Assembly: GCF_009730915.1 (NCBI RefSeq)
Contig: NC_052486.1
Location: 18,071,589-18,135,588, forward strand
From: Dioscorea cayenensis subsp. rotundata
Taxonomy: Eukaryota; Streptophyta; Magnoliopsida; Dioscoreales; Dioscoreaceae
Reading direction: 5' to 3'
Length of the DNA stretch: 64,000 nt
The notes below the pieces were generated by a model. That model was given only the letters and a program-made list of their open reading frames with translations. It made no database searches and was not told where the DNA came from. Both the position numbers and the translations under genes were made by a program. Shown here piece after piece: positions 20,608 through 32,000 of the stretch. Within the stretch, counting starts at the first letter, position 1. Every line of letters starts with the position of its first letter.

Positions 20608-22437
20608 TCACACAACTTCACCTTTGGTCACTAATTCTGTTTGTTTCCCACTTTCCTTTCCCTGCAATCAAATATGATAAAGTTTAAAATTTGCAGAAAT
20701 CATTGGATAGGATCACCTGATTTGAAGAACAAAGAAATAAATGGATAATTCTCAGGAGGGAATGAGATGATATCATAAAGGACACCATCAATTATGTATA
20801 CTACAAGGTAAACATCATCCAGCTCCCAGTCACAATTTACAACCATTATAGAAGAATGATACAATACCACAATTCAGTAGGACAGTTTATGAGATTTAGT
20901 CACTTATAAGATTCTCTTTGCACTGACTAGAACATCACAATTGGATTATAGTGTGCTAATATAGTGCTAACAAGTGACCCACCGACTTGAATACTTGCAT
21001 GGAAAACTCACCATAATTATAACCTGATGTTCAACTAAGCCACATCACAAGCAGGTCAGTTCCATAAAGATAGTTGCAGTGACTAGAACATCAACAATTG
21101 GATTATAGTGTGCTAATATTATGCTAACAAGTGACACACCGACTTGAATACTTGCATGGAGAACTCAACAGAATTATAACCTGATGTTCAACAAAGACAA
21201 ATCACAAGCAGGTCAGTTCCATAAAAGAAAGTTGATTGAACTGAGCTCCTTATGTTCCACTGCTTATAAAATATACATCCTTCAAGAGCTACACAAAATG
21301 CGTTGCAATTAGAATCCTAGTTTGTTACTTTATAGTCATCTCCGAAACACAAAACCACTCATATAGAAACCCATGTTTCTATACAAAAGCAGAAATGTAG
21401 CTTCCTTATATACCAGCAAATTTCAAACAACCATTTATTCAGGAAGGACAAAGCAATACTTTCATTGATATTATCTTTCTTTTGTATCAATAATGACTGA
21501 TAGAAAAGCTCTGCATGAATAAGAAAAAAATGGACATATGGTTGTCATACAAACCAGCAGACGTATTATTTCATATGTCCAAGTCCAACAAGGACTGAAA
21601 GCAATAAATTATAGTAAAATGTGATCTAACTATATACACACATAACATATTTATAAATAATTAATGATTAGGAACCAATATAGGAAAGCATTAAGAAAGC
21701 TAACATTGTGAGACAAATGCCCAGATCAAGATATAACAAGAAATCATTCAAAAGAATCACCAGAAGCATAGTAATCCACAGGTTAAACAATGGGGCAAAC
21801 TTTATACGTTAACATTCCATTAAATAATATTAAAAAAATACGCAAATAAACAAACAAAAGATACCTGAGAAATTTAACAGCAAAGGAAAAGCACTAGTTG
21901 CAAGATCTACACTCAAATTCAACCAAAAAAAAAAGGCAAAGATCCAATTTTTATGCTTAAAAATACTTACCACACCCTTATTCTCGTAGTAATCATTCAA
22001 GGCCCACTGGTACTTAGATTGGTTCAGACCAAACCAATCCGCCAAATACTCATCCAAGCTCGAATGCGCTAAAAAAAATTACCGAAGAACTTAATCACCA
22101 GAAAATCCAAAGACAATGGATACCAGATCGGCGAAAATTTACCATCTTGAACCTTGGCGACCGCGTTCCAGAAGAACCCGAAGGCGGATCCCGAGCCACG
22201 CGGCGTCGCTGCCGGCTTGTCGAACTGCCGCGGTGGCACCTGAACCGGCGGCGGCAGAGACACTGGCGCCTTTGCCTGTAAATCGTCCACATTTCTCAGG
22301 CTCGGACTGGAAACGGAGTTAGGGCTGGCGGTTTGCGTCTTGAGCGTGGCCGGAGGGGTAATGAAGACCGTATACCTCCCTGCCTTCCCAATCACTGGCG
22401 GTGGCGTCGCCTCACGCGCCTGCGTCACGGCGGCCAT
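20608..22437 (-). CDS. Conserved plant protein of unknown function, 148 aa, three exons
   Basis: Exon 1: 22437-22143 (ATG start; donor GTAAAT). Exon 2: 22068-21971 (acceptor TTTTTTTTAG, donor GTAAGT). Exon 3: 20661-20608 (acceptor TTGATTGCAG, stop TGA). Phases match and the total is 148 codons. The N-terminal half is Pro/Ala-rich and probably disordered (GRYTVFITPPATLK, LPPPVQVPP). A conserved-looking core spans the exon 1/2 junction: GSAFGFFWNAVAKVQ, then SLDEYLADWFGLNQSKYQWA. The tail is charged. No signal peptide or membrane helix is evident. I do not recognise a named family, though the core has the feel of a conserved plant protein. Intron 2 is about 1.3 kb and contains a 156-bp tandem repeat. 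The promoter has a telo-box and a site II element. Confidence 0.75.
20918..21230. repeat. Two tandem copies of a 156-bp unit in an intron
   Basis: 'actgactagaacatcacaat...gcaggtcagttccataaa' at about 20918-21073 is repeated at 21074-21230 with roughly ten differences. It lies in intron 2 of the minus-strand gene; no coding or mobile-element signature. Confidence 0.8.
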
Positions 22438-22456
22438 GGCCGGAATTCGGGGTAAA

Positions 22457-22473
22457 GGCCCAGGTTAGGGTTT
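22457..22473 (-). promoter_or_regulatory. Telo-box plus site II element
   Basis: On the minus strand, about 20-36 bp upstream of the ATG at 22437, the sequence reads AAACCCTAA (22465-22473) followed by TGGGCC (22457-22462). Telo-box plus TGGGCC/T is a known pairing in plant promoters of ribosomal-protein, cell-cycle and mitochondrial-protein genes. It may lie in the 5' UTR. Confidence 0.6.
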
Positions 22474-23341
22474 CTAGAGACCCCGCCGGAATGGGAGAAC
22501 AAAAGCTCGAGATGGTCGCTAATGGTGGGAGAGGAAAAGGAGGGTGCTTTTAAATCTCTAAGTATTGCTATAAATACACCGTAAGATTTGACTCAGAAAA
22601 GGACTCTCAACTCTTCCAAAAGAACTGGCAGCTTCGGTTTCTTTTTGGGGCTCGCTTTTTGAGTGCGGATAAATGGCATCCTATGCTTTGGTTTGTCCCT
22701 CTGTTTTCTTTTTTTCTTTTTAATACGGTAAAGTTTGGGCTTGGATTTAGAGAAAATAACGAGAATGACACTGTTAGTGTGTGATTGGAGTGAATCAAAT
22801 TAGGTGATAGCTGGCAATCAATCGTTCCATAAATTTTTTACTAAAAATTAATAATAATCTAGGGATAACTATGGATACTCACCGGTCACCAGTAAATAAA
22901 TAATCGTTTACTGGCAGGGGTAGTATGGTAAATGTATATATCATTGACACGCTTGGCTTTTTACCTCTACCTACTTTTGTTGGTGAAGCTAGTGTATTAA
23001 TCATCGTTTGAGATATAAATAAGCTCAATTAATTAAGATATGTGCCGGTTGTGATTAATCAATAAGATTAATATCTTAATTAATCAAATGGTTAAGTTTA
23101 TATGCAGAGAAATGGTTCAAGAATTTTGAAGGCTTTGAGATTCTAAATTGTGGACCCAGGTGGAGATTAATATATTTATATATATTACCCGACATTTCGA
23201 CACCGGGCAGCCGAAAAGTTGGACCTCTATGTGTGGACCGTACGATTCGTAATGGACGGCTTGGTTGAGAGCGACCATTAGAAACATGATATGAGAGTGG
23301 TACAAAGGAGAGCACAAAGTACATTTTCCCAAAAAAAAAAA

Positions 23342-26300
23342 TTTTTTTTTAAGTAAAGTGGTTAAATCACGAATTTATTAAAAGATCAAGAACAGCAAAA
23401 ACAAATAACCAACACAAATAATACAACCAACCGCAAAAAAAGACGCAACACCAGCGGTGTGACAGTCCACAACAGACAAAAAAGAAAAGAAAAAGGCTGG
23501 AGAAAAAGAAAAGACAGACATCAAACAAAGACGAAGGCCCCCAACCGAACACTGCGAAGATGAAATACACCAAGAGGCTACAGAGGTCAACTCAGTCCGT
23601 CAAAGAGGGGTCACTCCAGAAGCTGTGGAAGGATCGAACTGCTTGCGAGATCCGCTGATCTGACGCTCAGGAAGTCGAGAGAGTGCTTGACAGACTGAAG
23701 GTTATCGCTGGAAATTTGCTGAGTCGAGTCTCTAGCTGCAGAACACCAATCGATAAGCATATGAGAAATTTTAAAAATCACTGATGTAATAGGGAGAAAG
23801 GTAAGATTGAAAACTCTTCTATTCCTTTCCAACCAGATATTCCAGAGAATTGCCCTAGTAAGAAGATCCCAGAAAGGGCGTTGGGACGCATCCAGGAAAG
23901 GAATCCAAGACAACCACACTTGATCGAGCGAGTTTGGACTCGAATGCGAATTAAGAATGTTCAGGTAATACGCCCAAATTTGGGAAGTAAAGTCACAGTG
24001 AATCAAAAGATGATCAATAGTTTCTGAATTTTTATAACACATAACACAGGTATCTGTTGCATTCTGGAAGTTGCAACCTTTCTTAGCCAGATTAGATAAA
24101 GTTGAAATTTTGTTATCATTAGCCAGCCAACAGAAAAGTGTGACTTTGCTGGGGCATTCCACTTTCCAAAAAGACGGATAAAGTGGAGTTCGCAACCCAC
24201 CATCAACAGGGAATTTATAAAATGAGCGAACCGAGAAGGTGTGATTACGATCTTAAGTCCAAATGTTCGTATCCTCTTGGGACAAGGAACAATCGAGAAT
24301 TGATTGAATAAGGGGAATGAAATCATCAGGAGAGGCCTCAAGGAAGAAAGACTCAAGATTAGAAATATTCAAATAGAGTTGCCTGATAGTAATCTAGGGT
24401 GTCTGGCAGATGTTGAAGAAATCAGGCCATATGTCTTTAGGGCCCCACCACTGATCCAGTTATCATACCAGAAAAAAGTAGAGGCACCATTGTGAATCAT
24501 TTTCGAGGTGCAAGCTCTAAAAACAGGATGTGTAGGGGTGATACCAGCCCAGAAGAAAGATTTGTTCCTTGGTGGGGTATGGAAGAGTGGCCCAGGAGGG
24601 CCTCTGCTAAGGTAGTTTAAGTGGATAATTTTAGTCCAGCAACCTTGTTGCCTAGTGTAAATCTTCCACCACCATTTAGCAAGAAGGGCATTATTAAAGC
24701 AGTGGAGATAGATAAAATACTACGAGGATGACAAATTCTATCCCAAGCGACCAAGCAAAGACCTTTGGAACCAAGGTCCGGTCCTTTCCAGAGAAAGTAT
24801 CTGCGTATTTTATCTATCTCCTTTATTACCTAGGATGGTAATTTGAAAACAGACATCCAATACGTAGGGATAGAAGAGAGGATCGAGTTAAGAAGAGTGA
24901 GACGACCCCCAAGAGAAAGATAAGTGGCTTTCCAAGAAGAAAGTTTGGTTCTCACCATCGAAGTTAGCTTTGTCCAGTCTTCGCGTTTGGGGCGTCGTCC
25001 AGAGATTGGTACACCTAGGTAAGTGAGTGGAAGGCAATCTCTAGTACAATTAAGAATCAAAGCTGAAAATGTGCTTGGTTGAAATTCGTAATTGGTGAAA
25101 TAAAGACAACTCTTATTGTAGTTAATGGTAAGACCATAGGCACTTTCAAAGAGGTATAGTTAATGGTAAGAATAGAAGGGGGATAAGGGATCTCCCTGGC
25201 GTAAACCACGTTTACAACGGATGAATCCATGAGGTTCCCCATTCACAAGAACCTTGGGTCTAGACGTGTGGAGGATGTTAGAAATTCAGGAAATCTAACG
25301 TGAACTAAAACCCCGTGCAGCAAGAATATCAAAGAGGAAGTCACAATCCAACGAATCAAAAGCCTTAGCGAAGTCAACTTTAAAAGCAAAACCAAGCACT
25401 TTTTCCTTTTGAAGATGGAAAATTAATTCATGGGCAGCAATAATATTATCTACAATGCATCTGCCTTTGATGAACGCCGATTGGGAGTCATCCACAAGTG
25501 AACTTATTACAAATCTCATCCTATTAGCAAGGACTTTTGATAAAATTTTACAGGAAGAGTTAATTAAGCTAATAGGACAAAAGTCTGTTAACTTCTCAGG
25601 GGAATTAGATTTAGCAATCAAAGCTATGTGAGTCCAATTGATGCGATCAAGGTTGGCCTTCCCATCAAAAAAATCATTGCAAAGGGAAATCAAGGAATCT
25701 TTTACAAGGTCCCAGTGCTTTTGGAAAAAAAAAAGATTGGGAAGCCATCGGGGCCTGGGGCCTTATCAGCGCACAGATCGAACACTGCCTATTTAAGTTC
25801 ATCCAAGGAAAATGGCTGGTCCAAGTTGGAGAGATCAACAACATCTCTAGAATTGAACAAATGCTGCCAGTCCCAAAGGAAGCGAGATGGTCTAGCAATA
25901 CCAATGAGAAAACCCAAATGATCAGAAAAGAGTTTACCCAAATTTTGGTTACCCTCGATCCAAGAGCCGTCAACGGAGATTCTTGGAATAAAGTTTTTGT
26001 TGCACCGACCATTGGCGATAGAGTGAAAGTATTTTGTATTTGAATTGCCTACTTTGAGCCAAGTGATTCTGGATCTCTGTCTCCAATAAGTTTCTTCTTC
26101 TCTAAGGATAGAGGAGAGATCCTGGCGCAACTGGGTAACACGAAGAACTTCGAGATCAGATAGATCCCTACTCTTACTAATCGAGTCTAAGGAATTAATT
26201 TCCAAGAGTAAGTCATTTTTCTGCACATAAATGAAACCGAAATTCTCAGAAGCCCAAACTTTGAGATAGTGTTTAAGATGAATAAGTTTTTTTGAAACGA

Positions 26301-27240
26301 CGAAAGCACCGCACCCCTCCTGATTGGTTTCTGTCCACCAATCATGAATAAGAGAGCATAATTGATCGTTATTGTACCAAGATTTTTCTAAGCGGAAGAT
26401 ACGAGATCTTTGGGTGTGGGGACCAAACTCTAAATAGACAGGGGCATGGTCAGAGCCAAATCTGGGCAAAGCAGATTGAATTGAGCTTGGGTAAGCAGAA
26501 AACCAATCAAGTGAAAGAAGGAAACGATCAAGACGGGTCCAGATAGGGTCAGTCTGTCCGTTAGTCCAGGTGAAGCTTCGGCCATGAAGTGGGGGGTCAA
26601 CCAAATTAAGCTCGTTAAGGAAGTTTTGCGCCGAAGCAAGGTCACCGAGGTTAGGAATACCTCTGTTCTTATCATTAGGGGAAAACATAGTGTTAAAGTC
26701 GCCACAAAGAACCTAGGTGGGCGAACAAAGACTGTGAACTAAACGAAGTTCATTCCAAAAGTCATGACGTATGGATTTGGAATTAGGTCCATAAACAGTT
26801 GTGCAGACCCAAGAAAGATTATCTACTTTATTAGAAAACTTTAAGGTAAGGGAAAAGATCCCCGAGTGAATGAGGGTTCCAGACACTTTGGAACTATCTT
26901 AAGACATGATGATGCCCCCAGCAGAACTAGAGACAGGGATAAATTCGAAAAAGTCAAGAGCTCTCCCACCAATGGAATTCCAAAGGGATCTGTGAAGTGT
27001 AGGCAACTTAGATTCTTGTAATCAGACAATGTCAGCTTTAAGAGAGGACAAAAAATTTTTAACTAGGTGGCGTTTAGCGGGCCTACCTAAACTCCTAACA
27101 TTCCAGGAAATGATTTTCATAATAAGGGGTTGGGTGTATGGGCGGCGGTCCCCTCAGGGCCTACCGCAGAAGAGATTTTCCTTAATTCTAAGTTCTTCAT
27201 GATATCGAAACATTTAGATTTATGTTGAGGGGAACCAGAA
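23342..27240 (-). mobile_element. Decayed LINE, nearly full ORF2, minus strand
   Basis: The poly(A) tail appears as a T-run at 23342-23350. ORF2 starts at 27120 with MKIISWNVRSLGRPAKRHLV, the typical endonuclease N-terminus. In-frame stops occur early (for example at 27022-27024). Endonuclease residues CGDFN and SDHAP are present. RT fingers/palm motifs PGPDGFP, PISLINSSCKILSKVLANR, FKVDFAKAFD and RQGDPLSP (about 25190) are seen, then the catalytic FADD block is deleted. The frame resumes with YGLTINYNKS, LTYLGVPISGRR and a zf-RVT domain (CVMCYKNSET, IDHLLIHCDF) at 24195-23611. Unlike the LINE at 8.7-12.3 kb there is no RNase H. 27121-27240 may be the end of ORF1 or the spacer. Confidence 0.85.
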
Positions 27241-27302
27241 ATTTAACTTGCCAAGGGCTTTTGTTAATTTTTTTAATTAAAACATGGATTATTTATATAC
27301 TC

Positions 27303-27353
<51 letters not shown>

Positions 27354-28238
27354 CATAATACTATCTCACTACGAAAAGAATATTTGAGTGGAATTTTTAT
27401 TATTCAATATTTAAAACCATCAATGGTGCCGATAATGCTAAAACAGTTCTATGTGGGAGTTAGTTTGTGCCTTGATTTTCACGTGGAGTATGCATGAATT
27501 AACGATCAATTTTCGGTGATACATGTGATTTGTCCATTTTTTTTAAATAATAATAATAATAATAATAATGTGAGATATGTATGCATGCTATTCCATCAAA
27601 ATTTTAATGTTAATATACACAATTCATTATATGGGGGATATTATGCACCGTGCATCATGTAAAACACATGCTTGTATCATGGTTTGTTTTAATTTCTTTA
27701 GCTTTCAAATAATTGACGTTGAGCCATAACAATATCTTTAAAAAAAATTAAATGATATTCCAAGTGAAGACTGCATCAATAATTGAAAAACACACAAAAT
27801 ACTGCCGATTATAGCCATATAAGTCCATTGATCAAGATCAATTTCTATAAATAAAAAACTAATATCAAAGTGTTTTCTTTTTTTTTTATACCTCATTAAT
27901 TAAGAAGTTAATTTTGTGCTCATAAAACTAATTATCATAACATTCAACTTCAAAAGACTAAATAAGTTTGCTTTAACCTAAGTCTGATAATTGGCATTAT
28001 ACTTCCTTCTCAACAAAGTTTATAGAAAGTAATTTAAAGGCCTAATTTATTGTATTTGATTAAAAAAATTGAATTGATTAAACTTTAAATTAAAAATTAT
28101 TAATTTTTTTAATTTATTACAATTATTTTAATTATTCTAATTACAAAGTTGCAAAAAATGTTAAAAGACTTAAAATAAAGAAGTATCCAACATTAGACGG
28201 CTTGAAATTATTCTTTTACTACCTTCCTATTTATTAAA
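27241..28238. other. AT-rich intergenic, AAT microsatellites
   Basis: (TAA)n at about 27306-27349 and a shorter run at 27548-27569. No gene seen. Confidence 0.6.
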
Positions 28239-28390
28239 GGGTTCATAGCTCAGTAGTAATGATTTTATTGTGAAAAATAAATGAAACATTTAAAAAGTCT
28301 CGAGTTCAAATCTCACTAAATGTAGTGTAGTAATGAGTTTTTAATTGTTTCTTTGTAGACATGGAGTTGCCAAACTCCTTGTCACAAGAT
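28239..28390 (+). mobile_element. tRNA-like SINE
   Basis: Starts GGGTTCATAGCTCAGTAGT (box-A-like) and has CTCGAGTTCAAATCTC (box-B-like) about 50 bp later, followed by 'ctaaatgtagtgtagtaatgag'. A similar 'gaattcaaatcctcgtcaatgtagtagtagtaatg' occurs at about 48712. No mature tRNA fold is intact. Right end approximate. Confidence 0.55.
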
Positions 28391-29055
28391 GAGAGTAGTA
28401 TTTGCCCCAATTAAAATATTTTTTAAATTAAAATATCTACTTAAAATATTTACTTGATAATTAAGATAATAGAGTAGTGCACATAGATGAAAAACTTTTA
28501 TATGTGCCGGAATAAACATCGCTTTAGTTAATATTAATAAAAAAATATTTATAATTTTTTTTAAAAATATATATATATATATATACATTTTTTACAAGAG
28601 ATAGTTTTGCAGTAATATTAATTAAATTTATAAAATTAATTATTGGAATATGAATTTCAACCAAATTAAAATCATATGAAAAAAAAAAAAAAAAAAAAAA
28701 AAACTGGCAGCAGTGATCTTGGATTCTTGGGGCGAATTCCTACGGATAACCCACAACTATTTAAATAAATAACAAGTCACAATTCTTTTAGGGGTATAAT
28801 TGAAAACTTCACAGCTTTAAACAATCTTCACGTTTTTCTCTTAAACACTCGGCCAGTGTGTATCACTAAATAATAAATTTTTCGAGGTGTTTGCAGATAA
28901 AAGAATCTTAAAAGTTAAAAAAAAAACATGTGCAAATATTATAATTTAAGGGGTCTGTTTATAAAATAATAAGCTTCTCTAATCCTTTGCTTCGTCGGCT
29001 TCCCTCCATTTCTCTATCTCTCTCGTTCTTGCTCTCACGTGCTCGCTTCCTCGCC
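28391..29055. other. KAKU4 upstream region, AT-rich
   Basis: (AT)n at about 28566-28585 and a poly(A) run at 28680-28703. The 300 bp before the ATG at 29056 would hold the promoter and 5' UTR, but I see no certain TATA box. Confidence 0.4.
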
Positions 29056-32000
29056 ATGGCCTCGATCTTCATGGGACGGCGATCGAAGGAGTCGGAGGAG
29101 GAGCGCGGGGCGGGTGGGAAGATGCTCAGAGGCCGGAGCAGGGCAGGGGAGGTGGCTGTGTCGCCCTATGCTCGCCCGCAGAGATCCACGGCGCAGTCGG
29201 AGAGCCCTAAATGGATCTCGAGTCTCATCTCTGGTGCTGGAAAGATAATTTCGTCTGTTTTTGGCTCCCAGTCCAGCTCCCCTTCTTCTTCTTCTTCGGA
29301 TTGCTCCGGTGAGCTCTTTTTTTATCCGTTTCTCTTGTTTTTTTGGTGATATTTTGGTTGGTGGTTTTCATTTTGAGCGTACTTGTTTGTTTTCTTTGAT
29401 GTTTTTATTTGAGTATGAGGGGTTGATCTGGTGTGCAACTTGTTTAGTTAGATAAGTGCTGAGATTAGGGTTTGGATGCCCCTTTGAAGGGGAACTAGGT
29501 CAAGGATTGGTTGGTGTTTTTTGGGAAGAGGAGTTTGTTTTTCGGAGTAATTTGAGATGAGGTGGGAGAATACACGAATAAAAATTAGTCAGTGATGTGT
29601 CGTGCACTTTAATTTTTTATGATTATCTTGGATTTCCGGGAATGAAGAATATGTTTAACTTTAAGTCTTCTTGCCAGAAGCAATTCTGTATATGCTTCGG
29701 GTTTTGCAGAAAAATATATGAGCCATTGTCTAAATTTGAGCTTAAACATAATTTGACAATAAATTTAGTTGCTGTTCTTGCTAATTTTTGGGCATGTTGT
29801 TCCATGTTTATGCAAAGGTAACTTAAATCTTACTGAACTGAATAATGTAAGCTGGTTGCTAATTTCATCCTTAAGTTGATTACAGATTTCGTGAAAGTAG
29901 GTAATAGCCTAAATTCTTGTTTTGCAGCTCATGATGACATTTTTTTTTTTTTTTTAATTCTGTAGGTAAAGATGATGCTTCTGATGTTTCTTCTAAAGAG
30001 CTTGTTGATCAAAATCAGGTAATTCTTTACTTCTTTATCCTTATATTTTGATTTGATGCACAAGGATATTATTTTGTTGTTGTTGCTGTATGAGTATGGT
30101 GGCACCCATGTAGTTCACATTGATCGTGTACTGTTGATGTTCATATTTGTTTTGTTCAGCATTGGATTTTCTGCACATTTTATTATCATCACTGCTTAGT
30201 CCTGATATGTCCATTTCCAACCTTTTGAAATTGTCATTTAAAGAATAAATTTATAGTTTTGCCCAAAAGTTCTATGGGATTACTCTTGCCAAATCATTGG
30301 ATACCCTTTGTCTGGTTATCTTCAGAATGGGCAAAATTCAGAGGCTTTAATTAACCATGGAAAGGAGTCCCTGGCAATTGTGGCAAAAAGTGAAACAAAG
30401 CTTGCTATTGAGCAGTTGCTCACAGAAGAGACCTTCTCAAGGTAGTCTAGAACTTATGCACCTCATTTCTATTTTGATGGATCCTAATTTGTGTGAGCTG
30501 CATAATCAGAATGTATTTTCTGTGTAGAAGATGCATAATCCTATCAGCATGAGGTCCATGCAGTTGCTGTTGCATATAATATTTACTTTTCAAAATTTTT
30601 AGCTGTGCATTCAATATTCTCCATAGGGATGAAAGTGATAGACTGATGAAGATAATTCAGTCGCGTGTCGTGGAAACTCCGTCTAATAAAGTTGGTCTGT
30701 ATGGGGAAGATGTGAATCTTCATAACAAGAATTGTGGTGGTGATATAGCTTTTCAAGGAACTTGCTCGTCCTTCGATCGCAAAGCAAAATCACAAGAAAC
30801 CATCCCGCATGGTGCTATAAATCTAGATGCATTGTCTCCTGGGTATTCTTCTCTTCAGACACACACACCTTACCTCCGTACTACAGCTGTAATGGAGGCA
30901 AAGAAATGGTTCAAGGAGAGGAAGTTGGGGTCAAGTTCAAAGTTTGATCTGGACTGTGGGCCTTGCGCTTTCAACACTGATATGCTTCAATATGTAAGTG
31001 CTGCTTATCACTCTGTTTTCACGCTCAAAGGATAAAATCTCATTTTACATTGTCATGTTTTAAATATCAGTGGAACATGATCACTATTGCTTGAAATGGC
31101 CCCGTCTATTCTTTCTTTTGATTTAAAATTTGTAGATTAGATTTTGATGTCAAACATACTGGTTGCCTACAGAGGCTCTTTACTTCTAGTAGTTCGATTT
31201 TTCTGTAAATATTTTGGCTACCCCTTTCCAGAAAGTTATATATTGCCCCTAATAGATATTCATAGAAACCTGCATGATAGTGCAATAGAATATCATTTAT
31301 TAACAAGCTGCTAAAAGAGGGATTAACGAGTATCTTGGTTATCTAGACTCTTTTGCCATCTTTAGGTACTATCTTTGCTGTGATGTTGATCTGATTATTG
31401 TGTGGAACATTGTATGATGTGGATCTTATGTGCTTTTGGTTAGTTTGTTATCATGCCACAAGATCCTTGGATCTAAAATTTTGAAATTTTTATATGATAA
31501 ACATTGTCAAAACATCTCATTGCTGGAATGACAAAGAAAGAATCTCCTTAAATTCCAGTTTGGAACTTGATTGACATTCCCCTTTATGAAATGTTTTAAC
31601 CTCTATCTTGGTATGATTTAAATTTTGGGAAAAAGAGTTACATGTTAAAATAGTGTTATATATACTTAATTAAATGTTATTCCAGGAAATTCTCTTGAGA
31701 ACACCCTGACATCTTACCAGGCCTCAAGGATTTCTGTAGTTATGACATCATACTGGGTCCATTGGTATCTTATTTGATCTCATTTCTCTTATTTAGTTTA
31801 TTTTCAGTGAGTGAGTCTTCTAATTTAGGTTTTTTTATTCTCCTTACAAGCATACTTTTAACTTGTCAAACTTTTACATTGTTTGTGTGATGGGACCATT
31901 GCTTAGTGTCTCACTGGAATGCAACCAGCAGATAGTTTCAACATTGCCTAAGCTTTTGTTTAAATGAAGTTTTTGTTTGTCTAAGTTGAATTTTGATTAT

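Larger units (their letters stand above)
14647..20850. repeat. Segmental tandem duplication: two kinase units
   Basis: Unit 1 (about 14647-18146) and unit 2 (about 18147-20850) both begin with 'aagattaacgtgctcaggga', contain a kinase copy, and end with 'cagctccca(a/g)tcac'. Similarity by eye continues through the 5' flank, the kinase and the 3' flank, including the last exon of the minus-strand gene. Unit 1 is longer because it carries a SINE and a LINE fragment. Kinase 1 at 13-14.4 kb is more divergent and outside the duplicated unit. Confidence 0.85.
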
